DNA from: Streptomyces afghaniensis 772
GTDB lineage: Bacteria > Actinomycetota > Actinomycetes > Streptomycetales > Streptomycetaceae
DNA length: 32,750 bases
Assembly (NCBI GenBank): GCA_000415505.1
Contig: KE354297.1
Span: 1 to 32,750 of the forward strand
Direction of reading: 5' to 3'
Shown: positions 1 through 8,204 of the stretch, piece by piece
Layout: each line of letters opens with the position of its first letter
How positions within the stretch are numbered: the first letter of the stretch is position 1
Translations under genes and position numbers: made by a program
Notes under the pieces: generated by a model
Seen by the model: the letters and a program-made list of their open reading frames with translations, nothing else
Databases searched by the model: none
Told to the model about the DNA's origin: nothing

Positions 1-47
1 GAAGCTGTTCCCCTTTACGTGGTCTTGCTCGCACAACAAATAGGGCG

Positions 48-67
48 ACATACCGAATTCGGTATGT
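48..67. promoter_or_regulatory. 20-bp perfect palindrome, probable repressor operator
   Basis: The sequence ACATACCGAATTCGGTATGT is a perfect 20-bp palindrome. It lies just beyond the 3' end of aspC, next to the left edge. There is no T-run after it and the stem is AT-rich, so a terminator is unlikely. The size and symmetry fit an operator for a dimeric TetR- or MarR-type regulator serving a gene to the left of the window. This is inference, because neither the regulator nor the target gene is visible. Confidence 0.45.
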
Positions 68-90
68 GCCCCAGGCCGACGGAGCGGACG

Positions 91-1315
91 TCAGTCCCGC
101 GCCTCCGCCAGCAGCTTCTGCATCCGGCTCACGCCCTCGACGAGATCCTCGTCACCCAGCGCGTACGACAGCCGCAGATACCCGGGCGTACCGAACGCCT
201 CACCCGGCACCACCGCGACCTCGGCCTCCTCCAGGATCAGCGCGGCCAGCTCGACCGTGTCCTTGGGCCGCCGGCCCCGGATCTCCTTGCCGACCAGCGC
301 CTTGACCGACGGGTAGGCGTAGAACGCGCCCTCCGGCTCCGGGCACACCACGCCGTCGATCTCGTTCAGCATCCGCACGATGGTCTTGCGGCGCCGGTCG
401 AAGGCCTCCCGCATCTTCTCGACGGCGACAGGTCGCCGGAGACGGCGGCCAGCGCGGCGGCCTGGGCGACGTTGGACACGTTCGACGTGGCGTGCGACTG
501 GAGGTTCGTCGCGGCCTTGACCACGTCCTTCGGCCGATGATCCAGCCGACCCGCCAGCCGGTCATCGCGTACGTCTTCGCGACACCGTTCACCACGATGC
601 ACTTGTCGCGCAGCTCGGGCAGCACCGCCGGCAGCGACACGGCGGAGGCGTCGCCGTAGACCAGGTGCTCGTAGATCTCGTCGGTCATCACCCACAGACC
701 GTGCTCGACGGCCCAGCGGCCGATCGCCTCGGTCTCCTGCTCGCCGTAGACCGCGCCGGTCGGGTTCGACGGCGAGACGAACAGGACGACCTTCGTCTTC
801 TCCGTACGGGCCGCCTCCAGCTGCTCGACGGTCACCCGGTAGCCGGTGGTCTCGTCGGCGACGACCTCCACCGGGACACCCCCGGCCAGCCGGATCGACT
901 CCGGGTACGTCGTCCAGTACGGCGCGGGCACGATGACCTCGTCGCCCGGGTCGAGGATCGCGGCGAAGGCCTCGTAGATGGCCTGCTTGCCGCCGTTGGT
1001 GACGAGGATCTGCGACGCGTCGACCTCGAGGCCGGAGTCGCGCAGCGTCTTCGCGGCGATCGCTGCCTTCAGCTCGGGCAGACCGCCGGCGGGCGTGTAG
1101 CGGTGGAACTTCGGGTTCTTGCAGGCCTCGATCGCGGCCTCGACGATGTAGTCCGGAGTCGGGAAGTCGGGTTCACCGGCGCCGAAGCCGATCACCGGCC
1201 GCCCGGCGGCCTTGAGGGCCTTGGCCTTGGCGTCCACGGCGAGGGTGGCGGACTCGGAGATCGCGCCGACTCGGGCGGAGACCCGGCGCTCGGTGGGAGG
1301 GGTTGCAGCGCTCAT
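91..1315 (-). CDS. aspC: Aspartate aminotransferase (class I PLP), with two apparent 1-nt frame breaks
   Basis: Cytosolic PLP enzyme that transfers the amino group between aspartate and 2-oxoglutarate. The reading frame starts at the ATG 1315-1313 ([11 protein letters not shown]; an ATG 9 nt upstream is the alternative). It runs through the substrate and PLP regions, including [12 protein letters not shown] and the PLP lysine in [17 protein letters not shown]. The frame is lost at 532-533, where one G of an expected GGG is missing. A second frame then continues as [18 protein letters not shown] and is lost at 424-427, where one C is missing. A third frame carries [10 protein letters not shown] to the stop at 91-93. 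All three pieces together give a full-length protein of about 408 residues with no missing segment. Two clean single-base losses in G/C runs of an otherwise perfect gene suggest sequence error, but a real pseudogene cannot be excluded from this sequence alone. Confidence 0.9.
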
Positions 1316-1506
1316 GCGCCCCATCGTTTCAGACTGGAAACGTGCGCGGCACGGGGGTTTCACAGACTGAACAACGCCGGGCAAACCCCTGAACAACAGT
1401 CCGGATCGACCGCACGGCCTGGGCGATCTTCAGCCGGAGTCCAGCCGTCCGCACCCTGTTCCGCAGGCGATCTTCCGCCAACGAGGCCCCGCCGGAGCCC
1501 TTTCTG

Positions 1507-1536
1507 TTCGACGACCGGCCGCAGACCACGTACACT
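1507..1536 (+). promoter_or_regulatory. Candidate housekeeping promoter for tRNA-Trp/secE-nusG
   Basis: TTCGAC (1507-1512) and TACACT (1531-1536) are separated by 18 bp, an acceptable HrdB-type promoter. It lies in the 306-bp gene-free stretch between aspC and the tRNA-Trp gene (1316-1621). Nothing else convincing was seen in that stretch; the reading frames crossing it are GC-rich shadows. A second promoter closer to the tRNA is possible. Confidence 0.35.
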
Positions 1537-1621
1537 CTCACCTCGTTGGCCTCCCGCAGGCCGCGCCCGTTCGGTGCACACCAAGCATCCGGACGGATGC
1601 GGTACGTTGGGGGACACACAA

Positions 1622-1694
1622 AGGGTCGTAGCTCAATTGGTAGAGCACTGGTCTCCAAAACCAGCGGTTGGGGGTTCAAGTCCCTCCGGCCCTG
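1622..1694 (+). tRNA. trpT: tRNA-Trp (CCA anticodon)
   Basis: The full cloverleaf can be folded by eye. The acceptor stem pairs AGGGTCG (1622-1628) with CGGCCCT (1687-1693), with one G-U pair and discriminator G1694. The D stem is GCTC/GAGC. The anticodon stem is CTGGT/ACCAG around loop CTCCAAA, with anticodon CCA at 1655-1657. The variable loop has 5 nt and the T arm carries TTCAAGT. The 3' CCA is not encoded, since CTA follows. A tRNA-Trp directly before secE is a conserved arrangement in actinobacteria. Confidence 0.97.
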
Positions 1695-1802
1695 CTACAC
1701 ACACCTTCGCCAGGATGTGTGCGCATGTACGTACAGCAATGCACCGCCGTGCGGCTCAGACCGGGCGCGGCACGGCCACGACCCGGAATCAGGTGAGGAC
1801 GA

Positions 1803-2087
1803 GTGACGGACGCCGTGGGCTCCATCGACATGCCTGATGCCCAGGACGAGGCGCCGGAGTCCAAGAAGGCCCGCAAGGGCGGCAAGCGCGGCAAGAAGGG
1901 CCCGCTCAAGCGGCTTGCCCTCTTCTACCGCCAGATCGTCGCGGAGCTGCGGAAGGTCGTCTGGCCGACCCGCAACCAGCTGACGACATACACGACCGTG
2001 GTGATCATCTTCGTGGTCGTCATGATCGGCCTCGTCACCGTGATTGACTATGGACTCAGCAACGCCGCCAAGTACGTGTTCGGCTGA
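1803..2087 (+). CDS. secE: Preprotein translocase subunit SecE
   Basis: Small membrane subunit that clamps the SecY channel in the SecYEG translocon. The protein is 94 residues with a GTG start preceded by GGTGAGGA. Residues 17-45 are an acidic then Lys/Arg-rich cytoplasmic tail. The SecE signature FYRQIVAELRKVVWPTRNQL leads into a single transmembrane helix (about residues 62-86). The length matches single-span actinobacterial SecE. It sits between tRNA-Trp and nusG, the conserved order. Confidence 0.96.
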   Translation: MTDAVGSIDMPDAQDEAPESKKARKGGKRGKKGPLKRLALFYRQIVAELRKVVWPTRNQLTTYTTVVIIFVVVMIGLVTVIDYGLSNAAKYVFG

Positions 2088-2099
2088 GCCGCCCGCGAA

Positions 2100-2122
2100 G
2101 AGCGCCGAGGTACCCGGCGCTC
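2100..2122 (+). terminator. Hairpin between secE and nusG
   Basis: GAGCGCCG (2100-2107) pairs perfectly with CGGCGCTC (2115-2122) around a 7-nt loop and is followed by CTTTCG. The T-run is weak, so this could be a partial terminator or a processing/stabilising hairpin in the secE-nusG mRNA. Confidence 0.45.
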
Positions 2123-2167
2123 CTTTCGCATGTTCCACCCCTATGTATCCAGGAAGAAGCAGCCACC

Positions 2168-2991
2168 GTGTCTGACCCGAACGTGAACGACGCCATCGAG
2201 CCTGTCGAGTCCGTCGAGGACGAGCTCGACACCGTCGAGGGCGCGGACAGCGAGGACACCGAGACCTCCGCCGAGGTCGAGGCTGCCGACGCCGTCGCGG
2301 ACGACGCCGCCGAGGCGGAGACCGAGGACGCCGAAGAGGCCGCGGAAGAACTCGAGGAAGAGCCCGAGGACGACCGCGACCCGATCGAGAAGCTCGCGAG
2401 GAACTGCGGGTCCTGCCCGGCGAGTGGTACGTCATCCACACCTACGCCGGCTACGAGAACCGCGTGAAGACCAACCTGGAGCAGCGCGCCGTCTCGCTGA
2501 ACGTCGAGGACTACATCTTCCAGGCCGAGGTGCCGCAGGAAGAGGTCGTCCAGATCAAGAGCGGCGATCGCAAGACGATCAAGCAGAACAAGCTCCCGGG
2601 CTACGTCCTGGTCCGTATGGACCTGACGAACGAGTCCTGGGGCGTCGTCCGCAACACCCCGGGTGTCACCGGCTTCGTGGGCAACGCCTACGACCCGTAC
2701 CCGCTGACGCTGGACGAGATCGTCAAGATGCTCGCCCCGGAGGCCGAGGAGAAGGCCGCCCGCGAGGCCGCCGAGGCCGAGGGCAAGCCGGCTCCGCAGC
2801 GCAAGGTCGAGGTCCAGGTGCTGGACTTCGAGGTCGGCGACTCGGTCACCGTCACCGACGGCCCGTTCGCCACGCTCCAGGCGACCATCAACGAGATCAA
2901 CCCGGACTCGAAGAAGGTCAAGGGCCTCGTGGAGATCTTCGGCCGCGAGACGCCGGTCGAGCTCTCCTTCGACCAGATCCAGAAGAACTAG
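2168..2991 (+). CDS. nusG: Transcription elongation/antitermination factor NusG, with one apparent 1-nt frame break
   Basis: RNA polymerase-binding factor that suppresses pausing and couples transcription to ribosomes and Rho. The GTG start at 2168 opens a long acidic extension (about 75 residues, Glu/Asp/Ala-rich) typical of Streptomyces NusG. The frame is lost at about 2395: DPIEKL should continue with [20 protein letters not shown], but CTCGCGAG is read where CTCCGCGAG is expected. The other frame then continues intact ([13 protein letters not shown] onwards) through the NGN domain and the C-terminal KOW domain ([19 protein letters not shown]) to the stop at 2991. Restoring one C gives 274 residues. 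NusG is normally essential in actinobacteria, so a sequence error is far more likely than a true null allele. Confidence 0.93.
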
Positions 2992-3005
2992 CACCACCCC
3001 GGCTT

Positions 3006-3055
3006 CCGAGCAGGTCAGACGGGCTCCTGGAGTCTGCCTGATCTGCTCGGTTTTT
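3006..3055 (+). terminator. Intrinsic terminator after nusG
   Basis: The stem pairs 3006-3018 (CCGAGCAGGTCAG) with 3038-3050 (CTGATCTGCTCGG), 13 bp with one G-U pair, and is followed at once by TTTTT (3051-3055). It is a textbook Rho-independent terminator closing secE-nusG before rplK. Confidence 0.88.
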
Positions 3056-3154
3056 GGCCGCGCATAGATACCCGTTATCGTTGTGCGGTATGCCTCCATC
3101 CGGCTGATCCGGATCGGAGGCTGGAAAACTCTCACTAGGACCCGGAGAGAGCAC

Positions 3155-3589
3155 ATGCCTCCCAAGAAGAAGAAGGTCACGGGGCTCATCAAGCTCCAGA
3201 TCCAGGCCGGTGCCGCCAACCCGGCCCCGCCGGTCGGCCCCGCGCTGGGCCAGCACGGCGTCAACATCATGGAGTTCTGCAAGGCCTACAACGCCGCGAC
3301 CGAGTCGCAGCGTGGCTGGGTCGTGCCGGTGGAGATCACGGTCTACGAGGACCGCTCCTTCACCTTCATCACCAAGACCCCGCCGGCCGCGAAGATGATC
3401 CTCAAGGCCGCGGGCGTGGCGAAGGGCTCGAGCGAGCCGCACAAGACCAAGGTCGCGAAGATCACGCGTGACCAGGTCCGCGAGATCGCCACCACCAAGA
3501 TGCCCGACCTCAACGTCAACGACCTGGACGCCGCCGAGAAGATCATCGCCGGCACCGCCCGTTCCATGGGCGTCACGGTCGAGGGCTGA
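3155..3589 (+). CDS. rplK: 50S ribosomal protein L11
   Basis: L11 binds the 23S rRNA GTPase-associated centre (around A1067), the pocket targeted by thiostrepton and nosiheptide, and is also needed for RelA activation. The protein is 144 residues. ATG 3155 is chosen because GGAGAG lies 5 nt upstream and the protein then starts [19 protein letters not shown]. The N-terminal domain keeps all conserved prolines that contact thiopeptides (P23, P25, P26, P29 in [13 protein letters not shown]), so there is no visible L11-based drug resistance. The C-terminal rRNA-binding domain is intact ([20 protein letters not shown]). It forms an operon with rplA, 76 bp downstream. Confidence 0.97.
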   Translation: MPPKKKKVTGLIKLQIQAGAANPAPPVGPALGQHGVNIMEFCKAYNAATESQRGWVVPVEITVYEDRSFTFITKTPPAAKMILKAAGVAKGSSEPHKTKVAKITRDQVREIATTKMPDLNVNDLDAAEKIIAGTARSMGVTVEG

Positions 3590-3665
3590 GCCCCAACCCC
3601 ATCAGCAGAAGTGGCAGGGCCTGCTCGGCCCGGACCACGACTCCTAAGAATCCACAGGAGCAGTA

Positions 3666-4391
3666 GTGAGCAAGCGCAGCAAGTCCCTTCGCGCTGCGGA
3701 CGCCAAGATCGACCGGGAGAAGCTCTACGCCCCGCTCGAGGCCGTCCGTCTCGCCAAGGAGACCTCCACGACCAAGTTCGACGGCACCGTCGAGGTCGCC
3801 TTCCGTCTGGGTGTCGACCCGCGCAAGGCCGACCAGATGGTCCGTGGCACCGTGAACCTCCCGCACGGCACCGGTAAGACCGCCCGGGTCCTGGTCTTCG
3901 CGACCGGCGACCGTGCCGAGGCCGCGCGTGCCGCGGGCGCCGACATCGTCGGCGCCGACGAGCTGATCGACGAGGTGTCGAAGGGCCGTCTGGACTTCGA
4001 CGCCGTCGTCGCCACCCCGGACCTCATGGGCAAGGTCGGCCGCCTCGGCCGTGTGCTCGGTCCGCGTGGTCTGATGCCGAACCCGAAGACGGGCACCGTG
4101 ACCCCGGACGTGGCCAAGGCCGTGACCGAGATCAAGGGCGGCAAGATCGAGTTCCGTGTGGACAAGCACGCGAACCTGCACTTCATCATCGGCAAGTCGT
4201 CCTTCGACGACACCAAGCTGGTGGAGAACTACGGCGCCGCGCTGGAGGAGATCCTCCGTCTGAAGCCGTCCGCCGCCAAGGGCCGGTACATCAAGAAGGC
4301 CGCCATCACCACCACGATGGGCCCCGGCATCCCGGTCGACCCGAACCGCACCCGCAACCTCCTCGTCGAGGAGGACCCGGCCGCGGTCTGA
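3666..4391 (+). CDS. rplA: 50S ribosomal protein L1
   Basis: L1-stalk protein of the large subunit, and in many bacteria the translational repressor of its own rplKA mRNA. The protein is 241 residues with a GTG start 5 nt after AGGAG. The L1 signature is present around [20 protein letters not shown], followed by [20 protein letters not shown]. Third-position choice with many CGT/GGT codons fits a highly expressed gene. It is the second gene of rplKA and is closed by a strong terminator. Confidence 0.97.
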   Translation: MSKRSKSLRAADAKIDREKLYAPLEAVRLAKETSTTKFDGTVEVAFRLGVDPRKADQMVRGTVNLPHGTGKTARVLVFATGDRAEAARAAGADIVGADELIDEVSKGRLDFDAVVATPDLMGKVGRLGRVLGPRGLMPNPKTGTVTPDVAKAVTEIKGGKIEFRVDKHANLHFIIGKSSFDDTKLVENYGAALEEILRLKPSAAKGRYIKKAAITTTMGPGIPVDPNRTRNLLVEEDPAAV

Positions 4392-4417
4392 GCCTGACAG
4401 CTCACGCAACCGGTCAC

Positions 4418-4458
4418 GGGCCCCGCACCTCTCACAGGTGCGGGGCCCGTTCCCTTTT
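4418..4458 (+). terminator. Intrinsic terminator after rplA
   Basis: A perfect 13-bp stem (GGGCCCCGCACCT at 4418-4430 with AGGTGCGGGGCCC at 4436-4448) encloses a 5-nt loop and is followed by the T-rich GTTCCCTTTT. It separates rplKA from the lipoprotein genes. Confidence 0.88.
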
Positions 4459-4519
4459 CCGGTACGTACGCCGGTGGCCTGGGTTAACGTGCGGGAACCG
4501 GATGCGAACGGGGGGACGT

Positions 4520-5377
4520 ATGCAGGGCAGGACCGTGCGCAGCGTGGGCCTGGTGCTCGCGGTGGCGAGCGCGCTGACGGGGGTGGCCGCCTGCACCTCC
4601 GCGGACTCCTCCGACGGCCCCCGCAAGGACGACCGCGCCGCCCACGGCCGGTCCGTCGCGGCCCTGCGCTCCGCCGAGCGCGCCACCGAGCGGGCCGGAT
4701 CGGCCCGGGTCGAGTCCACGACGACCATGGGCTCGCTGATGTCCATGACCGCCGACGGCACCCTCGGCTGGGGCGACGGCATCACCGGCACCCTGAGCAT
4801 CACGTACACCGGCGGCGCCCTGGCCGACACGATGCGCAGGCTCGGCAGCACCTCCATGGAGGCCCGCTACCTGCCCGACGCCTACTACGCGCGCATGGGC
4901 GAAAAGTTCGCCGAGCAGGCCGGCGGCAAGCACTGGATCCGGTACGCCTACGAGGACCTGAAGGCCCTCGCCGGGGGTTCCGGAGCCCATCTCGGCGACC
5001 AGATGCGCAGCACCACACCGAACCAGTCCGTGAAGCTCCTGCTGGCCTCCGGGGACGTCAGGAAGGCCGGCGAGGAGTCCGTGCGCGGCCGGCGCGCCAC
5101 GCACTACTCCGGCACCGTGGCCGCCGCGGACGTCACCGACGCCGCCCTGAAGAAGCAGCTCACGGAGGCCGGTGTCACCACCGAGACCGTCGACATCTGG
5201 ATCGACGAGCGGAACCTGCTGGTCAAGAAGGTGGAGAAGGCGCGGATGAGCACGGGCCTGATGACCCAGACCGCGCACTACGGCGACTACGGAGTGCGGG
5301 TCCGGGCCGAGCGGCCCCCGGTGTCCGACACCGGGGACTTCGAGGACCTGATGCGGAAGAAGGCGGGTACGCCCTGA
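4520..5377 (+). CDS. Putative LolA/LppX-like lipoprotein
   Basis: Predicted secreted lipoprotein of 285 residues. ATG 4520 is preferred because GGGGGGA lies just upstream; an in-frame ATG at 4502 would add 6 residues. The signal peptide (VRSVGLVLAVASALTG) ends in the lipobox GVAAC, with the Cys predicted to be lipidated. The mature part has the alternating pattern of a LolA/LppX-type half-barrel: a dummy-substrate core (STTTMGSLMSMTADGTLGWG), VRGRRATHYSGTV, and DIWIDERNLLVKKVE. Its ligand is unknown. A paralogue follows 93 bp downstream. Streptomyces genomes commonly carry such a pair between rplA and rplJ, so it belongs to the conserved block and not to the antibiotic cluster. Confidence 0.85.
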   Translation: MQGRTVRSVGLVLAVASALTGVAACTSADSSDGPRKDDRAAHGRSVAALRSAERATERAGSARVESTTTMGSLMSMTADGTLGWGDGITGTLSITYTGGALADTMRRLGSTSMEARYLPDAYYARMGEKFAEQAGGKHWIRYAYEDLKALAGGSGAHLGDQMRSTTPNQSVKLLLASGDVRKAGEESVRGRRATHYSGTVAAADVTDAALKKQLTEAGVTTETVDIWIDERNLLVKKVEKARMSTGLMTQTAHYGDYGVRVRAERPPVSDTGDFEDLMRKKAGTP

Positions 5378-5470
5378 GCTCCCCGTGAATCCGCATAGAT
5401 CACTTGTGCCCCTCTGGGATAGGCTCACGGCCTTGCTGTGAAGCAACCACGCATTCCTTGGGGGGAATCA

Positions 5471-6298
5471 ATGAAGACATCCATACCTGTCGCCGGGCTG
5501 GGTGCCCTGCTGCTCGCCGCCGGCGCGGTCGGCTGCGGTTCGGAGCAGTCGCCGGAGATGACGCCCGCGGCCGCCGTCGCCAAGGCGGCGAAGAACACGG
5601 AGGACATCACGTCCCTCCGCTACCGCATGAGCGGCACCGTGCCGGAGTCGGGCCAGGTCAAGGGTGAGGCGTCGATGCGCCTGAAGCCCACGATCGCCAT
5701 GAGCATGAAGATGACGGCGCCCGCCCAGGGAGCCACCGAGGCCGTGGAGATCCGCCTCGTCGACAAGGCCATGTACATCGGTGGGGGAGCCGAGATGGCC
5801 AAGGAGATGGACGGCAAGACCTGGATGAAGTTCGACCTGTCCGGGTCCGACGCGGGCAAGGACCTGGACAAACTGGGGTCCACCAGCCAGGCCGAGCAGA
5901 ACCCGGCGGCGGAGTCCACCTTCCTCACGGGCGCCAAGGACGTGAAGAAGGTCGGCTCCGAGAAGGTCGAGGGCGTCGAGACGACCCACTACACGGGCAC
6001 CGTCACGCTCAAGGACCTCCGCGCGTCCCTCAAGGACGGCAAGGCGGACACCCGCGAGCAGCGGGAGAAGAGCATCAAGCAGTACGAGAAGCTGGGCGTC
6101 GACAAGCTCACGATGGACATGTGGGTCGACGGCGACGACCACACCAAGCAGTTCCGGATGAAGGGCGACGCCGACAAGGGCCCGCTCGACATGACCATCA
6201 CTTTCCTCGACTACAACAAGCCGGTGAACGTCACGGCCCCGCCGGCCAAGGACGTCGCCGACCTCGCCGACCTGTTCAAGGAACTCGACGCGAGCTGA
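5471..6298 (+). CDS. Putative LolA/LppX-like lipoprotein (paralogue)
   Basis: 275 residues; ATG 5471 follows GGGGGGAA by a few bases. The signal peptide [22 protein letters not shown] contains lipobox AVGC. The mature region has [37 protein letters not shown] and [18 protein letters not shown], the same three-part pattern as the upstream gene, so the two are paralogues. The fold suggests a hydrophobic-ligand carrier on the outer face of the membrane; that is inferred from the family, and no ligand can be named. It ends just before the rplJ promoter and leader. Confidence 0.85.
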   Translation: MKTSIPVAGLGALLLAAGAVGCGSEQSPEMTPAAAVAKAAKNTEDITSLRYRMSGTVPESGQVKGEASMRLKPTIAMSMKMTAPAQGATEAVEIRLVDKAMYIGGGAEMAKEMDGKTWMKFDLSGSDAGKDLDKLGSTSQAEQNPAAESTFLTGAKDVKKVGSEKVEGVETTHYTGTVTLKDLRASLKDGKADTREQREKSIKQYEKLGVDKLTMDMWVDGDDHTKQFRMKGDADKGPLDMTITFLDYNKPVNVTAPPAKDVADLADLFKELDAS

Positions 6299-6316
6299 TC
6301 CGTCGTACGGGCGGAT

Positions 6317-6346
6317 TTGCTTGACGGCGATCCGTTCCCGTACTCT
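6317..6346 (+). promoter_or_regulatory. Candidate promoter of rplJ-rplL
   Basis: TTGCTT (6317-6322) and TACTCT (6341-6346) are separated by 18 bp, a plausible HrdB promoter about 250 bp upstream of rplJ. This would give the long leader that L10 operons normally have. Confidence 0.5.
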
Positions 6347-6593
6347 CCTACAGAAGCCAAAGACCGCTGGTCGTTTACCGCGCGCTCGGACGAGGGCGCG
6401 GTGGCCGAAGGATCCGCTGAACGGCGGACGGCCCGCGCAGGTGACACTTGGAGAAGCTCCCGTAGTCCGCCGCCCCGTGCGTGCGTGCAAGCGGTCGAGC
6501 TGCGCCCCGTGCCCCTGTGCCGGGGCGTTTCGTTTTCCCCAGTCCTCCTTCGGGTCCGCGCGGTCCGAATCACCCGGAAGGAGGCCGAGGCTC
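6347..6593 (+). ncRNA. L10 leader (5' autoregulatory mRNA element)
   Basis: About 240 nt of conserved-looking, structured, non-coding sequence separates the candidate promoter from rplJ. In bacteria this position holds the L10 leader, bound by the L10-(L7/L12) complex to repress its own operon. I assign it by position, length and the terminator-like hairpin at its end (6503-6536), not by alignment. An Rfam search with the L10 leader model would decide it. Confidence 0.6.
6503..6536 (+). terminator. Attenuator-type hairpin in the rplJ leader
   Basis: CGCCCCG (6503-6509) pairs with CGGGGCG (6521-6527) around an 11-nt loop and is followed by TTTCGTTTT. It lies 57 nt before the rplJ start, so it would terminate the leader transcript unless antiterminated. 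It probably works as the attenuator of the L10 leader. Confidence 0.6.
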
Positions 6594-7124
6594 ATGGCGA
6601 GGCCTGACAAGGTCGATGCCGTCGAGGAGATGCGGGACAAGTTCCGCGACTCCAACGGCGCTGTCGTTACTGCGTACACCGGTCTCACCGTGGCGCAGCT
6701 GCAGCAGCTGCGTCGTTCACTCGGTGAGAACGCTCATTACCGTGTGGCGAAGAACACGCTGACCAAGATTGCGGCCAACGAGGCCGGGATCACCGCGATC
6801 GACGACCTCTTCACGGGTTCGTCGGCCGTCGCCTTCGTGACCGGTGACCCGGTCGAGGCGGCGAAGGGTCTCCGTGACTTCGCCAAGGACAACCCCAACC
6901 TGGTCATCAAGGGCGGCGTCCTTGACGGCAAGGCGTTGTCCGCCGATGAGATCAAGAAGCTTGCGGACCTCGAGTCCCGCGAGGTTCTGCTCTCCAAGCT
7001 GGCCGGTGCCATGAAGGGCAAGCAGTCCCAGGCTGCCTCTGTCTTCCAGGCGCTGCCGTCGAAGCTCGTCCGCACCGTGGACGCGCTCCGTGCCAAGCAG
7101 GACGAGCAGGGCGGTGCCGAGTAA
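6594..7124 (+). CDS. rplJ: 50S ribosomal protein L10
   Basis: Base of the ribosomal stalk; its C-terminal helix carries L7/L12 dimers. The protein is 176 residues. ATG 6594 follows a strong GGAAGGAGG (6577-6585). The sequence shows the L10 core ([43 protein letters not shown]) and the C-terminal stalk helix ([17 protein letters not shown]). It is cotranscribed with rplL 115 bp downstream. Confidence 0.97.
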   Translation: MARPDKVDAVEEMRDKFRDSNGAVVTAYTGLTVAQLQQLRRSLGENAHYRVAKNTLTKIAANEAGITAIDDLFTGSSAVAFVTGDPVEAAKGLRDFAKDNPNLVIKGGVLDGKALSADEIKKLADLESREVLLSKLAGAMKGKQSQAASVFQALPSKLVRTVDALRAKQDEQGGAE

Positions 7125-7239
7125 CTCGGCTCGCATCCCGGCCCCCGCTGCCTGAACGCGGAGGCCGTCGCGGGCCAGTAGTACGCCCGCCTCACATGTA
7201 CATCCGGCACCTGCCGATTTAGTGGAAGGACCGCCAATC

Positions 7240-7629
7240 ATGGCGAAGCTCAGCCAGGAAGACCTGCTCGCGCAGTTCGAGGAGATGACCCTCATCGAGC
7301 TCTCCGAGTTCGTGAAGGCGTTCGAGGAGAAGTTCGACGTCACCGCCGCCGCGGCCGCCCCGGTCGTCATGGCCGGTGGCGCCGGTGGCGCCGCCGCCGC
7401 CGAGGCCGAGCCGGAGAAGGACGAGTTCGACGTCATCCTCACCGGTGCCGGCGACAAGAAGATCCAGGTCATCAAGGTCGTGCGTGAGCTGACCTCCCTG
7501 GGCCTGAAGGAGGCCAAGGACCTGGTCGACGGTGCGCCGAAGCCGGTTCTGGAGAAGGTCAACAAGGAGGCCGCCGACAAGGCCAAGGAGTCCCTCGAGG
7601 GCGCCGGTGCCTCCGTCGAGGTCAAGTAA
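7240..7629 (+). CDS. rplL: 50S ribosomal protein L7/L12
   Basis: Multicopy stalk protein that recruits and activates translational GTPases. The protein is 129 residues. ATG 7240 gives the expected N terminus [20 protein letters not shown], with GGAAGGA upstream. The N-terminal dimerisation helices are followed by an Ala/Gly-rich hinge (residues about 35-55) and the C-terminal domain ([38 protein letters not shown]). It is intact and of normal length. Confidence 0.97.
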   Translation: MAKLSQEDLLAQFEEMTLIELSEFVKAFEEKFDVTAAAAAPVVMAGGAGGAAAAEAEPEKDEFDVILTGAGDKKIQVIKVVRELTSLGLKEAKDLVDGAPKPVLEKVNKEAADKAKESLEGAGASVEVK

Positions 7630-7690
7630 GACCTCCCGGATCCGCCAGGATCCACGACACGTCCCGCTGGGCGTGTAACGCGTAAGCGCG

Positions 7691-7733
7691 GAAGAGCGAT
7701 CATCCATCCGGGTGGTCGCTCTTCGGCGTTTCC
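7691..7733 (+). terminator. Terminator/attenuator between rplL and rpoB
   Basis: A 14-bp stem (7691-7704 with 7711-7724, two G-U pairs) encloses loop CATCCG and is followed by CGGCGTTTCC. The position fits a partial terminator that keeps rplL mRNA more abundant than rpoBC mRNA. Confidence 0.7.
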
Positions 7734-7975
7734 GGGGTCCGGCCACGGTTGCCTTGCACCCTCTGTGGCGGGGGGTATGGTGATCTTCGTCGTGTCTCTG
7801 GGCGGGGCCCCGGTTCGGGCAGGGGGGCCTTGACGAACCGCACGCAGCGCGCAATTCTCAGGACGCGTCGTCACAAGGATCCGAATCCGAGGTATGGATC
7901 GGCGACGAAGAGGGCAGTATCAACGTGCGTTGAGGGCAGCGCCTTGTCGCAGGAGTGGAACAACGAGGGTCAACA

Positions 7976-8023
7976 CGGGTTTCACAACCCGGACTGGACA
8001 TCAGTGTGCCAAGTGGCTACACT
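7976..8023 (+). promoter_or_regulatory. Candidate rpoBC promoter with upstream inverted repeat
   Basis: TGGACA (7995-8000) and TACACT (8018-8023) are separated by exactly 17 bp, close to the HrdB consensus. It would give an RNA leader of about 175 nt before the rpoB TTG start. Just upstream of the -35, CGGGTT-TCAC-AACCCG (7976-7991) is a perfect 6-bp inverted repeat. The rest of the 575-bp gap between rplL and rpoB (7630-8204) shows only the rplL terminator and no credible gene. Confidence 0.6.
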
Positions 8024-8204
8024 GACCCTTTGCGCTGCCTGTTAGCTGTCCCCTGCCCGTCACCAGGGGTCTGCCCTCGCCCGAGCATCGACGACAAGAG
8101 CTGTCTGACCTGGCCTTTAGGCCGGACCGACGCAGCTTGTCTCTGTGTACGGGAGAGGGGCCGGTACGCGCGTAGTGAGTCCGAGCCCTCGGAAGGACCC
8201 CCTC

